From NCBI RefSeq assembly GCF_001659605.2, contig NC_035172.2, forward strand, positions 31,299,342 through 31,363,341: a stretch of DNA of 64,000 nt. Direction: 5' to 3'. Positions 47,114-60,300 of the stretch are shown in pieces. The translations under genes were made by a program, and so were the position numbers. Numbering within the stretch: the first letter of the stretch is position 1; each line of letters starts with the position of its first letter. This DNA is from Manihot esculenta (taxonomy: Eukaryota > Streptophyta > Magnoliopsida > Malpighiales > Euphorbiaceae). The notes beneath the pieces are model-generated. The model searched no databases, was not told where the DNA came from, and worked only from the letters and a program-made list of their open reading frames with translations.

Positions 47114-48571
47114 GCAATTATCGACAATAAACGGTATTATAAAAATAATTTTTATTGAATTTTAACTTTTTATTTTTAATAATTTAAATTTTATATATTT
47201 TGATTTAAATTATATTTGCTGAATTTAAATCTTAAATTTATTAAAATTTTTATTTATTTATAGAAATTGAATTTGAAATTTTCTTTCTAAAATTTTGATA
47301 AAATTAAATTTTAGAAACTAAAATATTAAATTCAAAAATAGAAAGACAAATATATTAATTGTGTAATATCTTAAGAAAAAATATATTATTTTTCTTTTAA
47401 TAGAGAGCGATAAATTTATAGAAATTAAATTTTAAAAATTCATGTATTGCGTGTTAAAAAGAATAATTGGATTATTTTTTCTGTTATTAATAATATTTTT
47501 TAATGAAAAATCTTTAATTTTAATGAAATTAAATTTTAGTTCTAAAAATTAAAAAAAAAATTATTAATTATGTTATTTTTAAAAATAAAAAAATAATGTT
47601 TTTTATTTTTTTAATAAAAAATTGAAGTATATAGATTCAAATTTAAATCATTTAAATCAGTAATATATTTTTTATTCACAAGATTAAATCAGACACTTTA
47701 ATAATTTAATATTAAATTAAAAAAATAAATTGAATGATGTGGAAATAATTTCTACGTAATTCCGGACGTGACACGTGCAGCTCGATGAATGGGGTGAATA
47801 TAGGATGGTGTGGTCGTGAATGTAGAAGATAGAGCGAGCAAAAGTGGGCTGTAAAAGCGGACTTAACTAGAGACGTAAACGGATAGAATAACCGTTAAAA
47901 TTAAATTACCCGAATTCGAATCCAATTTATAATAGTAATATTTAAATTCGTTTCAAACCCGATTAAAAATTAATTTAAATTATTTGAATTCATATCAAAC
48001 CTAATTATTATTATTCAAATAAAATTTAAGTTGATTTAATTTTATATATTTTAATTAATAATTTATATAAAAAATATTTTTCATTAATAATTTTTATTTA
48101 AAAAATTTAATATTTTTAAAGAATATTTAAATTTAAATTTTTAAATAAAAAATATAAAAAAAATTTATAAATATTATTATAAAATATATTTTTTATATTA
48201 AATTAATTATTTATATAAACAAATTCGAATGGTGAGTATCCTGTACATAAAATTCGAATTCAATTCGAATCTAATGTTATTTTTCAAATTTAAATTCATC
48301 TTATATTCGATTATAATTATTTAAATTTATTCTATTAAAGGTCGGATTGAATATTTAAAAATATCAGATCCTTTGCAATCCGTTGTCTTCACGGCTCCAA
48401 TGTCCAATTAGGAAAAAGGAGAATTAAATGAAATGTGCCTCAGCCTCACTCCTCGATCAGAACAAAAGAAGAAAACCGAAAGACAAAAAACCCCACCAAC
48501 ATCACCCTTAAGCTCCTAGTAACTTTTGACCATCATCGTCCTTTCACCCTAACCAAAGTGAATTCTCATGC
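47114..48571. other. AT-rich stretch and distal FH6 upstream region
   Basis: 47880-48370 looks like a decayed MITE (AAACGGATAGAATAACCG near the left end, CAATCCGTTG near the right). A short normal-composition patch at 47755-47870 contains CACGTG. From about 48380 on lies the likely promoter region of the formin gene. Confidence 0.4.
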
Positions 48572-48577
48572 CACGTG
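48572..48577. promoter_or_regulatory. G-box (CACGTG) upstream of FH6
   Basis: CCACGTGTAA about 310 bp before the start codon. It is a perfect G-box core, bound by bZIP and bHLH factors in plants. Function here is unproven. Confidence 0.35.
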
Positions 48578-48680
48578 TAATTCCAAATCACCCGTAGAAA
48601 AACCAAAGATAGATTACTTAATTAACTAAAAAAATAAAGTGACAAAAAAAAAGAGAAAGCAAAATGAGGCTATTGAATGA

Positions 48681-48688
48681 TGACGTCA
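48681..48688. promoter_or_regulatory. Palindromic TGACGTCA site upstream of FH6
   Basis: A perfect TGACGTCA (bZIP/TGA-type) palindrome 196 bp before the ATG. A CT-rich stretch (about 48757-48776) follows and probably lies in the 5' UTR. Confidence 0.4.
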
Positions 48689-48883
48689 GCATTTGGAGCA
48701 TCCAGATCTTGCAGCCAAAAGAAGCTTCCCATCCTACACGCACTCACTTTCTCGCTCCCTCTCTCTCTCTCTCTCCTGAGCGAAAGAAAATTTTTGCAGG
48801 AAAAAAACAAGAGCAGAGAAAGAGATGAATTTAGAGAAAGAAAAAGAGAGGAGGAAAATAAGAGGAACTCAGAAAAATTCGCC

Positions 48884-51800
48884 ATGAAAGCTCTTACCAA
48901 TCATCATTTCAGCTTCTTTTTCATTCTGTTATTATTGACCATATCATCTGCAATTCAACACTTTACTGCTGGTCCCAAAACTCAGAGAAGAATCCTTCAT
49001 CAGCCTTTATTCCCAGCTAGCTCAGCTCCACCCCCGGTGACAGATTCATCATCATCACCACCACCGCCACCACCTGCTGACGGCCAGGTCCTTCCCTCCC
49101 CAGACCAGCCATTTTTCCCTGAAGTCCCATCTGGACCAAACCCGGATCGAAGTCAACCGCCACCAGCATCGCCAGTCAATGGGACCTTTCCAATCCCAAC
49201 AGCAACACAGCCGGCGAAACCGGCTAAAAAAGTGGCAATTGCAATCTCAGTTGGTATTGTCACTCTGGGAATGCTGTCGGGTCTTGCATTCTTTTTATAC
49301 CGACACCGAGTTAAGAACCCAAGCGAGACTCAGAAACTCGTCGGAGACAATTCTCAGAGATTTGCAGACGAATCTCTAGTGCCCAATTCCAGTGTTCTTT
49401 ACATGGGCACTGTACAGCCAGGCAGGACATCGGGTGAAGTAAATGGAACAACAATGGAGGCTAATGTTTCTCCTTATCATAAGCTGAATTCTATTAAGAG
49501 ATCTGATCGGTATCGGCCTAGTCCTGATTTGCAGCCTCTGCCGCCATTGCCCAGGCCTCCTTCTCAACATGACAATGAAAACGAGAATTCTCCATCTTCT
49601 TCGGCTTCATTGTCGGACGAGGAAAGCCACGGGACTGCGTTTTTCACTCCCCAGGGCTCCATCATCAGCAATGATGACGGCTATTACATGCCGGTGCCGG
49701 TTCCTGGTTCGCGTCCGTTTATTAATGGCAATTGGGCTAAGTCTGCTAATGGTAGTTCTGTTCCTCATTCTAAAAGGACCTCTCCCAAGTCGCGATTCTC
49801 TTCAGTTACTTCACCGGAAATGAAGCACGTGATCATACCTTCAAGTAATCAAACATTACCATCACCGGTGGTGCCGCCTCCTCAGCCACCACCTCCAGCA
49901 CTAGCACATCGAGATAGAGCTGATAATGTTGAACCGAGTTTGTATTTTCCCAAAAGGCCAAAATTCTCCGCACCTCCACCACCACCAAATATGGCCCTTC
50001 TTCGATCAATACACAACCAGCAATCAAGTAAAATTTCACCTCCACCCCCACCGCCGCCGCCGCCTCCTCCTCCTTTACAGCCGCTGTCAATGTTAACTCC
50101 GAGGAAAATAGGGTCATCGGAAACAGCGAAAACAAGTGTTTCCTCAACGCCTTCCACCGTGTCATCGAAGCAACAGTCCTGGACTCGAAGCCCCAGAGCC
50201 AGTTCCAAGACTGAAACGCCAACTATTGAGCAAGTGGATAGAGGGATCCGTTTCTCAGAGAAAACTGATGCAGAAGAGCAGGATGGAGCAAAGCCCAAGT
50301 TAAAGCCCCTGCACTGGGACAAAGTAAGGGCAACTTCAGACAGAGCCACAGTGTGGGACCAGCTCAAATCAAGCTCGTTTCAGTACGTGAAATTAGTAGA
50401 ATTCTGACAATACCAATTATAGAATTACCCATTATAGAAATTTATCAAATTTATTATCATTTATCCATTAACAATTTTCATTTGTCATTTCTTGGGCAGA
50501 TTAAATGAGGATATGATGGAGAGTCTTTTTGGCTGCAATTCAACGAATTCGATTCCAAAAGAACCCACGAGAAGGTCGGTTCTGCCTCCTGTTGAGCAAG
50601 AGAACAGGGTGTTGGATCCAAAGAAGTCGCAGAACATAGCTATTCTGTTAAGAGCACTGAATGTGACTCGAGATGAAGTCTCTGAAGCTCTTTTAGATGG
50701 TATGAAATGTTCTATTTCCTGTCTTATATCACCATTCAGACCGCTTCTTTCCTTCTTCATTTCTTTCTTTCTTTCCAAATGACTTGAGTTTCTTGTCCAT
50801 TTAAAAGAAAAGGCCAAAAAAAAGAGCAATATAAAAATAATAGTGCACATACTTTTCCTTTTTTAACTTGGAAAATATAATAATCAAAGAGAAAAGAAGT
50901 ATGGAGGGCCTTGCCTAAAACATCCACAGAAAGAAAAGAGGCAGAGTCTAGAGAGAGAGAAAGGAAAGGCACGGCCTATTCAAGACCAACAGTAGATAAT
51001 TTTGCTAAAAGATTTCTAATTTATGAACCTTCTGTCTATATTTTTGTTTACATGGCAATAGGGTGTGTCACTAGAGCTGGGATTAGACCTTGTATTTTAT
51101 CATGTTGTATGCAGCTAAAAAGAATCAGATTTTGAGTGGTATGATGTGGTAAATTGTGCTGAAAGAAATGTGCCTATCTTTAATGTCCAGAATGTGAAAA
51201 GGAAGAATGAGGTTTTAAATTCAGGAATTATAGTTGAAGGCTTAAATTGGAAGTGATCATCATTATCAATTGAAGACAATGGAATAAATTTCTAGGCAGA
51301 ATTATACCACATGCATCATTTTGGTTAGACTTCCTTGAAGATAATTGCCATCACAGAGATAGAGCATAAGAAGTAAGATAGTTCTAGAAAAGAAATCTGA
51401 ATGAGACCCCATAAATATGTTGGCAAGTGTTCAAAAGCTATTGAAAAAGTAGTCAGATGGATATACAGCCTTAAAAAACGAATTACCATATGTCTAATGC
51501 TATTTTCCAAAACTCTTCCTTGCATTAGCATAATCTCATTTGTATTAATATATAATTTTCGGACGAATGTGTTGAAATTATCTTTCCATTTTCTCTATAT
51601 ATAGTATCAGACAATGTTGATTCAATCATTGTCTTTAAAGGATTTCCCCATAAGATCAGAACGCTTTATTTAAAACTTCCAACCATTTGAAGTCATTTCT
51701 TTATGTTGAAGATATCTACAAAATTATACTCTAGCTTTCATAGCTGATATAGTCCTAGATTGAGAATTCTTGTCCCTATAACAAACCTGATCATGATTCT

Positions 51801-54372
51801 CCTTTGATGGTTGCAATAATTTAATTTCCTCAATTTACTTATGCAGAGAAAATTGAGAGAAACAAGATAGTTGGCCACATAATAATAACAGATAAGTAGT
51901 TGGACCATATGTTTGCTTTAAAAATTCTTTCCACCTATAATGAGTTCCCTTCATTTTTTTTTTCAGTCAATTGAAACCAAAAGGGGGAAGTCATTTTAAA
52001 CACTTCTGTCCAAAAAGAGGATTTTAAGTTCTAAGCATCTACTATCTTATTTCAATTGTCAACTAAGCTTACTTACCATATCCTCTACTTGGGCATTAAA
52101 GAAAAACATTTAAGCGGTATTCCAAAAAATCTGGGTGAGGCTTCAGCCAGCTTCAAAAAGTAAACAGTAAACGTTGACCAAATGTTGCCAAGGTGCCAGA
52201 TATGTCATTTCTGGATTTATATATTTCAAATAATGTTTGCAAATGATGTCAATGAAAGTTGCAGATCCTTGTTTATTAGGATTTGTTGACACATGCTGCC
52301 ACTTGAACTGACACAAACATTTTAGTGAGTGTCTTCATTTTTTCATATAGAACCAAATGGGTGGCTTGTTGAAATAAATCATAACAGGAATAAGTATTAA
52401 ACTTCAATGATAAAATAAAAATGTAAAAATGATATGGCTGCTAACATTAATTTTCTAAAATTTTACAAGGCATAAATACATATGTAGTAGATCTTTAATT
52501 ATGTCTAATAGACAGCATAACATCAAGCAGGAGTGCTTTTGAGTAGTGAACACAAGCCAAATGGTTAAGAATGAATGGATAAAAATGCAGTAATAATTTT
52601 TCTTGCATCTATAATTCTAGTTTAATCGCATTAATGGGGAAGGGTCGTCTCTTCACATGATAAGAATTATCTATAGGATTCCCCCACCACCCTCTTTCTT
52701 TTTTCCTTTTTGGATTTGGTGGGGTTTTTGTGACTACTTTTGGGTATGAGGGGCATGGAGCTGGGGGGCCACTCAAACCACAGGAGATGTACCAAATAGA
52801 GGAAGCCTCTCCTTCTGGTGTTGCATTTCAGCCACAAATATCTGAATCCAGGATGCTGATATTATATCTGTCACTACACAAATCCTAGTTAACCTTCAGT
52901 CAATAAAACTCAAGACCCAAAGACTAATTAGCTGTGTAACATAGATGGTCCTATTATGCCAGTGCCAACTTCTTTTAGCATTTTTCTATCAAGCATTTTC
53001 TTCTAGTTTATGCATGTGGAGTTGTGGACACAATAACCCTACTAAAGAGGTTGTGCATATAACTTGAGCCAGTGAAACTTACTCAACAAATTGAATTATA
53101 CTTGTGCACTGTAACTGCTCATTGGTACCAGCACAAGATCCCTGCAGTGCCGTATATGATAAACGAGACACATGTTTGCAAAAATAACTTTCCGTTTGGT
53201 TCCACAATTTCCAGTTCTCTAACATCACATAGGATGTGTTTATGGTGCAACAGCCAACCCAGAAAGCTTAGGTGCTGATCTTTTGGAAACTTTGGTAAAG
53301 ATGGCTCCAACCAAAGAGGAAGAAATAAAACTTCGAGAATACAGTGGTGATAGCTCCAAACTAGGGTCTGCAGAAAGATTTCTCAAGGCAATACTTGATA
53401 TTCCATTTGCTTTCAAAAGAGTTGAAGCCATGCTCTATAGAGCCAATTTTGATGCAGAAGTTAAATATTTGAGGAAATCTTTTCAAACCCTAGAGGTAAC
53501 TCAGCTAAAAGTTTAATGTTGATGATTTCATGTTATTGTTATCGTTATCTCCTTGGAACTTATGCTCTTATCTGTAGGAAGCAAGCGAGGAACTGAAAAA
53601 TAGCCGGCTATTTCTCAAACTCCTTGAAGCTGTTCTCAGAACAGGGAACCGGATGAATGTGGGCACCAATCGTGGGGATGCTAAAGCATTTAAACTTGAG
53701 ACGCTCTTGAAACTTGTAGATATTAAGGGAACCGACGGGAAGACAACATTGCTCCACTTTGTGGTCCAGGAAATCATTAGAGCCGAAGGTGCAGGTAATG
53801 ATTCTACAAAAGAGAATCCTCAGAAAAGTACACACACTAAGTTTAAGGAGGAAGAGTTCAGGAAGCAAGGATTGCAGGTTGTGTCTGGACTGAGCAGAGA
53901 CCTCACCAATGTCAAGAAGGCAGCAGGAATGGACTCTGATGTTCTAAGCAGTTATGTTTCAAAGCTTGAACAGGGCCTTGAGAAAGTCAGATTGGTTTTA
54001 CAATATGAGAAGCCAGATATGCAGGGTAAATTTTTCAACTCAATGAAGCTGTTCCTAAGAGAGGCTGAAGAGGAAATCATTAGAATCAAGGCAGATGAAA
54101 GAAAGTCCTTATCACATGTGAAGGAGGTCACAGAGTACTTTCATGGGGATGCAGCAAAAGAAGAAGCCCATCCTTTCAGGATTTTCATGATTGTGAGAGA
54201 TTTCCTAACCATATTGGATCAAGTGTGCAAGGAAGTGGGAAATATGCAGGACAAAACAATGGTGGGCGCAGCCAGATCCTTCCGAATATCTGGGAGTGCT
54301 TCGCTACCAGTCCTCAACAGATACAATGTCAGACAAGATAGAAGTTCAGATGAGGAAAGCTCTTCTCCTTGA
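48884..54372 (+). CDS. FH6: Type I formin-like protein (FH6)
   Basis: Four exons: 48884-50382, 50500-50699, 53254-53495 and 53578-54372, with GT-AG introns and consistent phases, giving 911 residues (Arabidopsis FH6 is about 900). Formins nucleate and elongate actin filaments; type I plant formins do so at the plasma membrane. Seen in order: signal peptide (1-23), [10 protein letters not shown] motif at 35-44, Pro-rich extracellular part, membrane span 117-139 ([20 protein letters not shown] then FLYRHRV), long Pro-rich FH1 region with poly-Pro runs, and FH2 from about 470 ([49 protein letters not shown]). The C-terminus ([18 protein letters not shown]) matches FH6. The MKAL start was chosen over an in-frame upstream ATG at 48677 because it begins the signal peptide. 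Exon 3 begins after a 2.55-kb intron. Confidence 0.96.
50700..53253 (+). other. Large intron 2 of FH6
   Basis: 2554 bp, starting GTATGAAATG and ending GTGCAACAG. By comparison introns 1 and 3 are 117 and 82 bp. No ORF with recognisable domains is inside. Base composition is less AT-extreme than intergenic DNA. No clear transposon termini were found. Confidence 0.8.
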
Positions 54373-55989
54373 AACCATGTCCATATGAAACACACGAACC
54401 TTTAGGAGGATAACCAAAATAGAAAATGGTTATAAGATTCATTTGTATTGAAGCAGCAGCATGGAATATCTGTTTTTTTTTTCTTTCCATTAACAAGCAT
54501 GTCAAAAGAAGCAGGATGATGGAGGAGAAATGGCAACTCAGAACTAATCCTGCATTATCTAGAAAATCCTGCAGGCTTACACAGAGGCAATTATTATTTT
54601 GTAAGGGAAGGTGAAACATATATTGTATGAAATTATTTAGAGATAAAAGCCATCCACAGACCAAATATTACTGTATGATAATAACAACACAAAATTTGTT
54701 GGAAGGCTTTGCCCAATCAAGGAAGAGTCCCCTGGTGCCTGCAGCAGAAGATGTGGTTTTTTTGGCAAAAATGGAGAATTGGGGTTTCAAAATCTGAGCA
54801 GCAAAAAGAATGAAATGCTTGATATTTACTAATGATATTCATTTAGATCATGTTTAAATACTTTTGCAAGATGTTACTCGTAGTAATGTGGTCTGCATTT
54901 GTTTGATTTTTACCAATAAATAATAACTCAGTTCTTCTTGTTACTATCTGATCGTCTGTTGTCACAGACAGTTACTTGGCTTTACCCAATAATTGTATAT
55001 TAGGAAAACCAATAAAGAGCATAAACATACAAGAAAGTTTCAACCTTTTTCCTTCAATATTTGAGAATGCAATTAATCAAAATGCCAATGAGCACCAACT
55101 GAATGTGAAAATGCTTCTGTGATTCTTTCCTTTACCCAGCCAGAGGGCGGCTTTTTAATTTTTATTACTTTTTTTTTTCAATAGAAAATTGAGGAAGTGT
55201 GAACTCAGAACCTCAATTTATCATATGAGAAGTATTGAATCAAACTAGGTTAGGGCAAAAGTTTTTTTTTTTTTTTTTGTATTACAATTTGCTATTGTTA
55301 TTTTATTATTAGATCATAGGAACAGATGAATGCATGTTTTACATGAATGATTAAAAAAATCTTGATAAAGTGTAAACTGAATTGCTTTTGTTGTGTAGTG
55401 AATTGGCTTTGGAGAGTCTTTGGTTTTAGTTTTTTTCATTTGCCAATATAATGAATTGCTTTTGTTGTGTAGCTCATAGATGTGATGAAATTTAAAATGG
55501 TTCTTCCCCAAATAAATAAGAAATACATAAGCCCATTTCACTCAACAATTCCTCTTGCTTAAAATCTAATTCTTGGTTAAGTAGCCTAAGCCACTAAAGC
55601 CCTTTGTTTGGCTGCAGAGAAAATGAAGGAAAAGTGAGAAAACCATAGGATATTAGCTATTCTGTTTCCGAGTGTTGGGTGTTGCAACTGTGGGTCAACA
55701 TCATTAAATGAATGAAGCTGACCTTCTCAAATACTTCTCAACAAAAATATCACCCAGGTATATTCATCAGCAAGAGGTCCACCAGCCACCAGCTACCAGC
55801 TACCAGCATTTCAACTTGACATCTTTCCACAAGTGGCACTATTTCCTCCTCTTAATTGGGATTTGCTACTTCAAGTTTCATATGCATCTGCCAACAAAAC
55901 TTTTCTAATACAGGGAGTGTCGGTGGCAAGATTCAGTGCAAAGCTCTAATATTCTAGGAAAAATAGGCAAATAAAACCAAATTATTTAT
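54373..55989. other. FH6 3' UTR and intergenic stretch
   Basis: The 3' UTR follows the TGA; AATAAA at 54915-54920 and another AATAAAG near 55011 are candidate polyadenylation signals. The rest has no gene. 55180-55260 carries GTGTGAACTCAGAACCTCAA, a phrase resembling the tails of dispersed plant repeats. Confidence 0.45.
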
Positions 55990-57330
55990 GGAAAAACATT
56001 TTGCTGTTTTTTTTTTTTTTTTTATCAAGAAACTGCAGATGAAAAGAGTGGAGACTCCCAATTCTCTTTGTTCAAAGTTCTTTGTCACTAGTACTCGCCG
56101 CTTGATCTTATCCTTCTTGCTTTGCGTCCTGATCCTCATCTAGAAATTCCTAAAAATAACAAAATTTGCTTAAGCTTTTTAGTTGAAGTCTCAAATGCAG
56201 AACACTCAGGATCAAAACCAACTACTGTAACTGAAGGCCTACATGCACCTATGAGGAGCTCTGCACATGTTGGAATCAGCGCAGAGACGAGAGCCTAGCT
56301 CTAACAGCTGCACATTCTCTTGCAATGAACGCAACCTTCAGATATTCTCCACCTGCAACCTGCGAAATGGCGGATCAGAAATCCTAGTCTGTTGCATGCT
56401 GAATAAGGGCAAGGTGCTTGAGTCTTTCTGAAATCTTTATCATGTCGTCCAATTGTTCTGCAATCATCTCTGCATATATGAACAAGAGCCTTCTCTTGAA
56501 GCATGTGATACTTTGCTGCAAACACCAAATTTCCACAAGTTCCTAGAATTTTAGTTTATGCATTTTCTTTGAATCTGCTTAGATGGTTACATCTAAAAAC
56601 AAATTCAAAAACCAAGAAATAAGAAAATCTTACGTTTGTCTACATCAACAAAGGAATCAAGAAGTTCCTTTTCGAGCACAGGGTGGCTCTGCTTCATCAC
56701 TGTCCACCCTTAGGCAGTGGAAATTTGAGGCAAAGCCTAAGAGCATCACACAATAATGCAAGCAGAAAGACGTCAACTACGTTTCAGGTGGTAAGAAAAC
56801 CTTGCTCTAACTTGCGCATGCAGATTTTCTTCAACTCTGGAATCAACAAACACATGCGAGAACACCAGCAAATTAAACAAATTCTTCCCTTTCATCTGCA
56901 CAAACAACGTAAAATATATAAGAAAAGGAAGCGTGCCAATCCGGTTGACGAGGAAATCCTGTTCAAGATTTCACAGGATTAGTACCAGGAACAGCATCAT
57001 GAGGAACACCCTGAATTGAGATTGATCGTTGTCGACCACGGCCTTTTGCTTGCTGTAACCTGCCTTTCATGACAGGAGAAGCCATGTCCTGAAGGAAGAA
57101 AATATTCAGTTGAAGAATAATTAATGAACCCCGTTTCTTTTGATTCAGACAGGTTACTGATTAACTATCAGAAGCAAATGTCTTGCAAGAATACTGGCAT
57201 GGGCATATATGGAGCCACCCTTGTCTGTATGAATTATAATTATCTTCTTTATAGCGTTCATCAAACAAGCGTTCCCACATATCCTTGGTTCTGGTAGAGA
57301 CACTTCAGCTCCATCCCCTTAATGTTTTGC
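55990..57330 (-). pseudogene. BT4: BTB/POZ-TAZ domain gene, unprocessed pseudogene (BT4-like)
   Basis: Plant BT proteins are nuclear/cytosolic calmodulin-binding CUL3 adaptors with an N-terminal BTB and a C-terminal TAZ zinc finger. In minus order I see TKDMWERLFDERYKED (57303-57256), GGSIYAHASILA in another frame, MASPVMKGRLQQ then SISIQGVPHDAV (about 57085-57000), LLVFSHVFV, VVDVFLLALLCDALRLCLK, HPVLEKELLDSFVD, a TAZ part (HICRDDCRTIGRHDKDF, APCPYSAC, LIRHFAGC, GCVHCKRM), and RTQSKKDKIKRRVLV. Frames change at least four times. A base is missing after the HCKRM motif, and a stop precedes the last motif. An acceptor-like TTCCTTCAG before the MASPV exon shows that introns were kept, so this is a DNA-level copy. 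Confidence 0.85.
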
Positions 57331-60300
57331 CAACTAACGTTTAATGGTAGCTGGACCGGATGATGGGGGTGGCACCGGATGGAATAATTTATTATTTTAA
57401 AATTTCAAGAGATCGGAGGAACAGAATTTGATATCTATTAATGATATATCTACAATCAGACTAAATATATTGATGCATATATAATTTTATTATAATCGCT
57501 AATAATAAAATTTTATTACCGCTAATAACTCTAAATATTAAACTAATATTCTTTGGTCGAAGAAATTTTACCGCCTAATATAATTATTATGATTTTGTTA
57601 TAGTCTTTCATTAATACGGACTCCAATTTCTAAAATCATTTACAATTCTATGTATTTTTTTTAATTTTTATGTTAATTAAAATATTAATATTATAATTAC
57701 TATAGGTAACATTATAATTTAAAAAAATTAAAAAAAAAATGCCAGACAATTTGCTTGGCTGGAATCCTGCTGACATGGACATGACCTATATGTACGGGTT
57801 TCATAGCAAAGGCAGCCTTGTACCTTCCCATTATAATATCCCAACAAACTCGCGTCCCACTTCACCTCAACTACATAACAGATATTTTGGTGGGATGAAC
57901 ATATTATATTTACTATTATATATATTTTTTAAATTAATTCCGACTAATAATTCAAACTTTAAAATTTTAAAAATGATCTCTTTCAAAATTAAAATAAAAT
58001 TAATTTTATTTGAATTAAAATTAAAAGAAAAAATTGTTCAAATTTGAATTGTCTGAATTTATATCCAAGCTGATGGATTTGATTTTAGACGAATTTATTA
58101 CCTTTTTTTTTAAAAAAAAAATTGACCATTTTACGCTGACAGCTCCCTAATTTTATGGGCCCATAACATAGACTGGGCCCGTTTGAATGCATCCACATCA
58201 AACATGGGCTTTCTTGTTCTATCACTTCACATGTCTGATATATAATATTATTTATTTTAATTATATTTTACCGTATTATAATTTTTATTTATTTATTTTT
58301 AAATTATTAAAATAAATGTTTATATAAATCATTAGCTTTCAGTTGAAAAACATGAGCTTCATTTTATTGGTGGGTAGGAATCAACATTTAAATTGATGAA
58401 TTTATTTCTCATAAATCACAGTTACCTTGATATAAAGCATGGGAATTATTTTATGAGAAATTTCATGAATAAAGTCTAAAAAGTGAGTTAGTTACTAAAC
58501 CTAGAAAAGACATAAAAAAAATAAAATTTTTGTAATAAAGAGAATTTTTTTAAAAAAAAGTCATAATATCTTGGAACATAAAAGCCAACAAGGTTAAGCT
58601 TAGACAGACTTAGGAAACAAGATTTTGCCCAACAAATCCTGTCTTTACAACCTCGTTTGCATGCAAGATTATAGAATGACAAAATAAATAAATAGAAATC
58701 CCACAGCCTCAGTCAAAGCAAAAGCTAATTGACCATCTTGGTTTTAGCAGTCTGAGTTCAGAGTCAAAGGTTCCCAACTCCTAAGCATATGCAATAACAG
58801 CTTGCAATCTGACTGTAAATAAAAAACTTTAAAAAATAAAATAAAAATAATAAATAATAAATTTATTAATTAATTGTTCTATTTTAAAAAATAAATTAAA
58901 ATATTTTTACTAATTTTTTTTATAATAAATAATAAATAAATCACATCAGGAGATTTTTTTATAATGCAACTTTGGATAGAGGAGGAGCGTCCTTTTCCTT
59001 TGCTTTCATTTCATTTCTTTTCTTTGCTTTTTCTTTTATTTATTTATTTATTATTTTATATAATAATAATAAAATAAATAACAGACTGGCTGAAGAGGAA
59101 GAGTGGTCCAGAGGTTCACACGTGAAGACGCTCCTGCCTGCAATTATAGTCACGTGTGATATCACCACCATCATCAATATACTTTCTAAGGCTTCTTAAT
59201 GTTTGGTTTTGGCCCCCCTCTCCTCTCTATTACCCTTAACCTTTTATTTTTAATCCCTCCCCTTCGTTTTGTGGGTCCTTCTGGTTTTCCATGGATGATA
59301 CATCTCAAGGGCGGGTCCATATATTCCTCTCTCTATATATTTTTTATAAAAAAAACATATAATATTTAAAATCTACTAATTTCATTAATCTAAATTTACA
59401 TTAAATAAATTTATTTAAAAAATAAAATATTTATCTTTAAGAGTTAAAATAAAATAGAATAAATCCATTTCCTTCGAATTTAAATTTTAAATATGAAGCA
59501 AGTTTAAAATTTAAATAATAACCTTTTATCTCCTTAATAATTTTATTTAGTGTGAATTTAAACTAATAAATTTTAAATATTAAATAATTTATATAAAAAA
59601 ATAAAAAGAAAATAAAAATATTTTATCTCAAATTTTAAAGATACATCACAGCAGAAAGTGGGAAGAAATTTGTAAAATTATGCTCCTTTTTATTTTCTAT
59701 AAATGATTAAAAAATTAAATTTATCTTTGAATTATAAAATGGATCCTTAAAAATATTAAATTTAATTTTTCAATTTAAATTTACCCATTATACTATTATT
59801 AAAAAATTAAATAAAATTATCATTCTTCTATCAATATATTTTATTTTAGAGTTAATAATAAAAAAAATATATACTTTTAATTTTATAGCAATTACACTCT
59901 ATATTTATTTTTTTATCAATTAAAATATAAACTTTTAAAATTGTTTTAATTGTATCTTACGGTTAGTTATACCGTTAAAAATTAACAAAATTGCCATATT
60001 ACTTTTCATGTCAATAAATTTTAGAATAAAACTAATAATAATTTAAAAGTTTAACACACAGAATTCCTTAAAAAAGAGTTCTAGAGAGTTTCATCGGTCT
60101 AGCATGGGCTAAAAAGAGAACACTATTAGAATACTGTGGGAAGAGTTCCGTAAAAAATGTCTCTTATATTATTTTCTTTTAGTCAATGAAAAGTTTAGAA
60201 AGTTATTTTCTATAAATAGTGTTGTGTTGCACTTTGTTTGATCGAGAATATGTGCCTTTTGAACGTCATTTTGTGAGAGCGAATGGCTAAGTTAAGTAGA

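Noticed and set aside
48677..48883. Upstream in-frame Met of the formin ORF
   Set aside because: It would put 69 charged, low-complexity residues before a clear signal peptide. The segment looks like a GA/CT-rich 5' UTR.
58972..59199. 75-codon ORF with a hydrophobic stretch
   Set aside because: The Phe-rich part comes from a T-rich tract. No start context, family or neighbour supports a gene.
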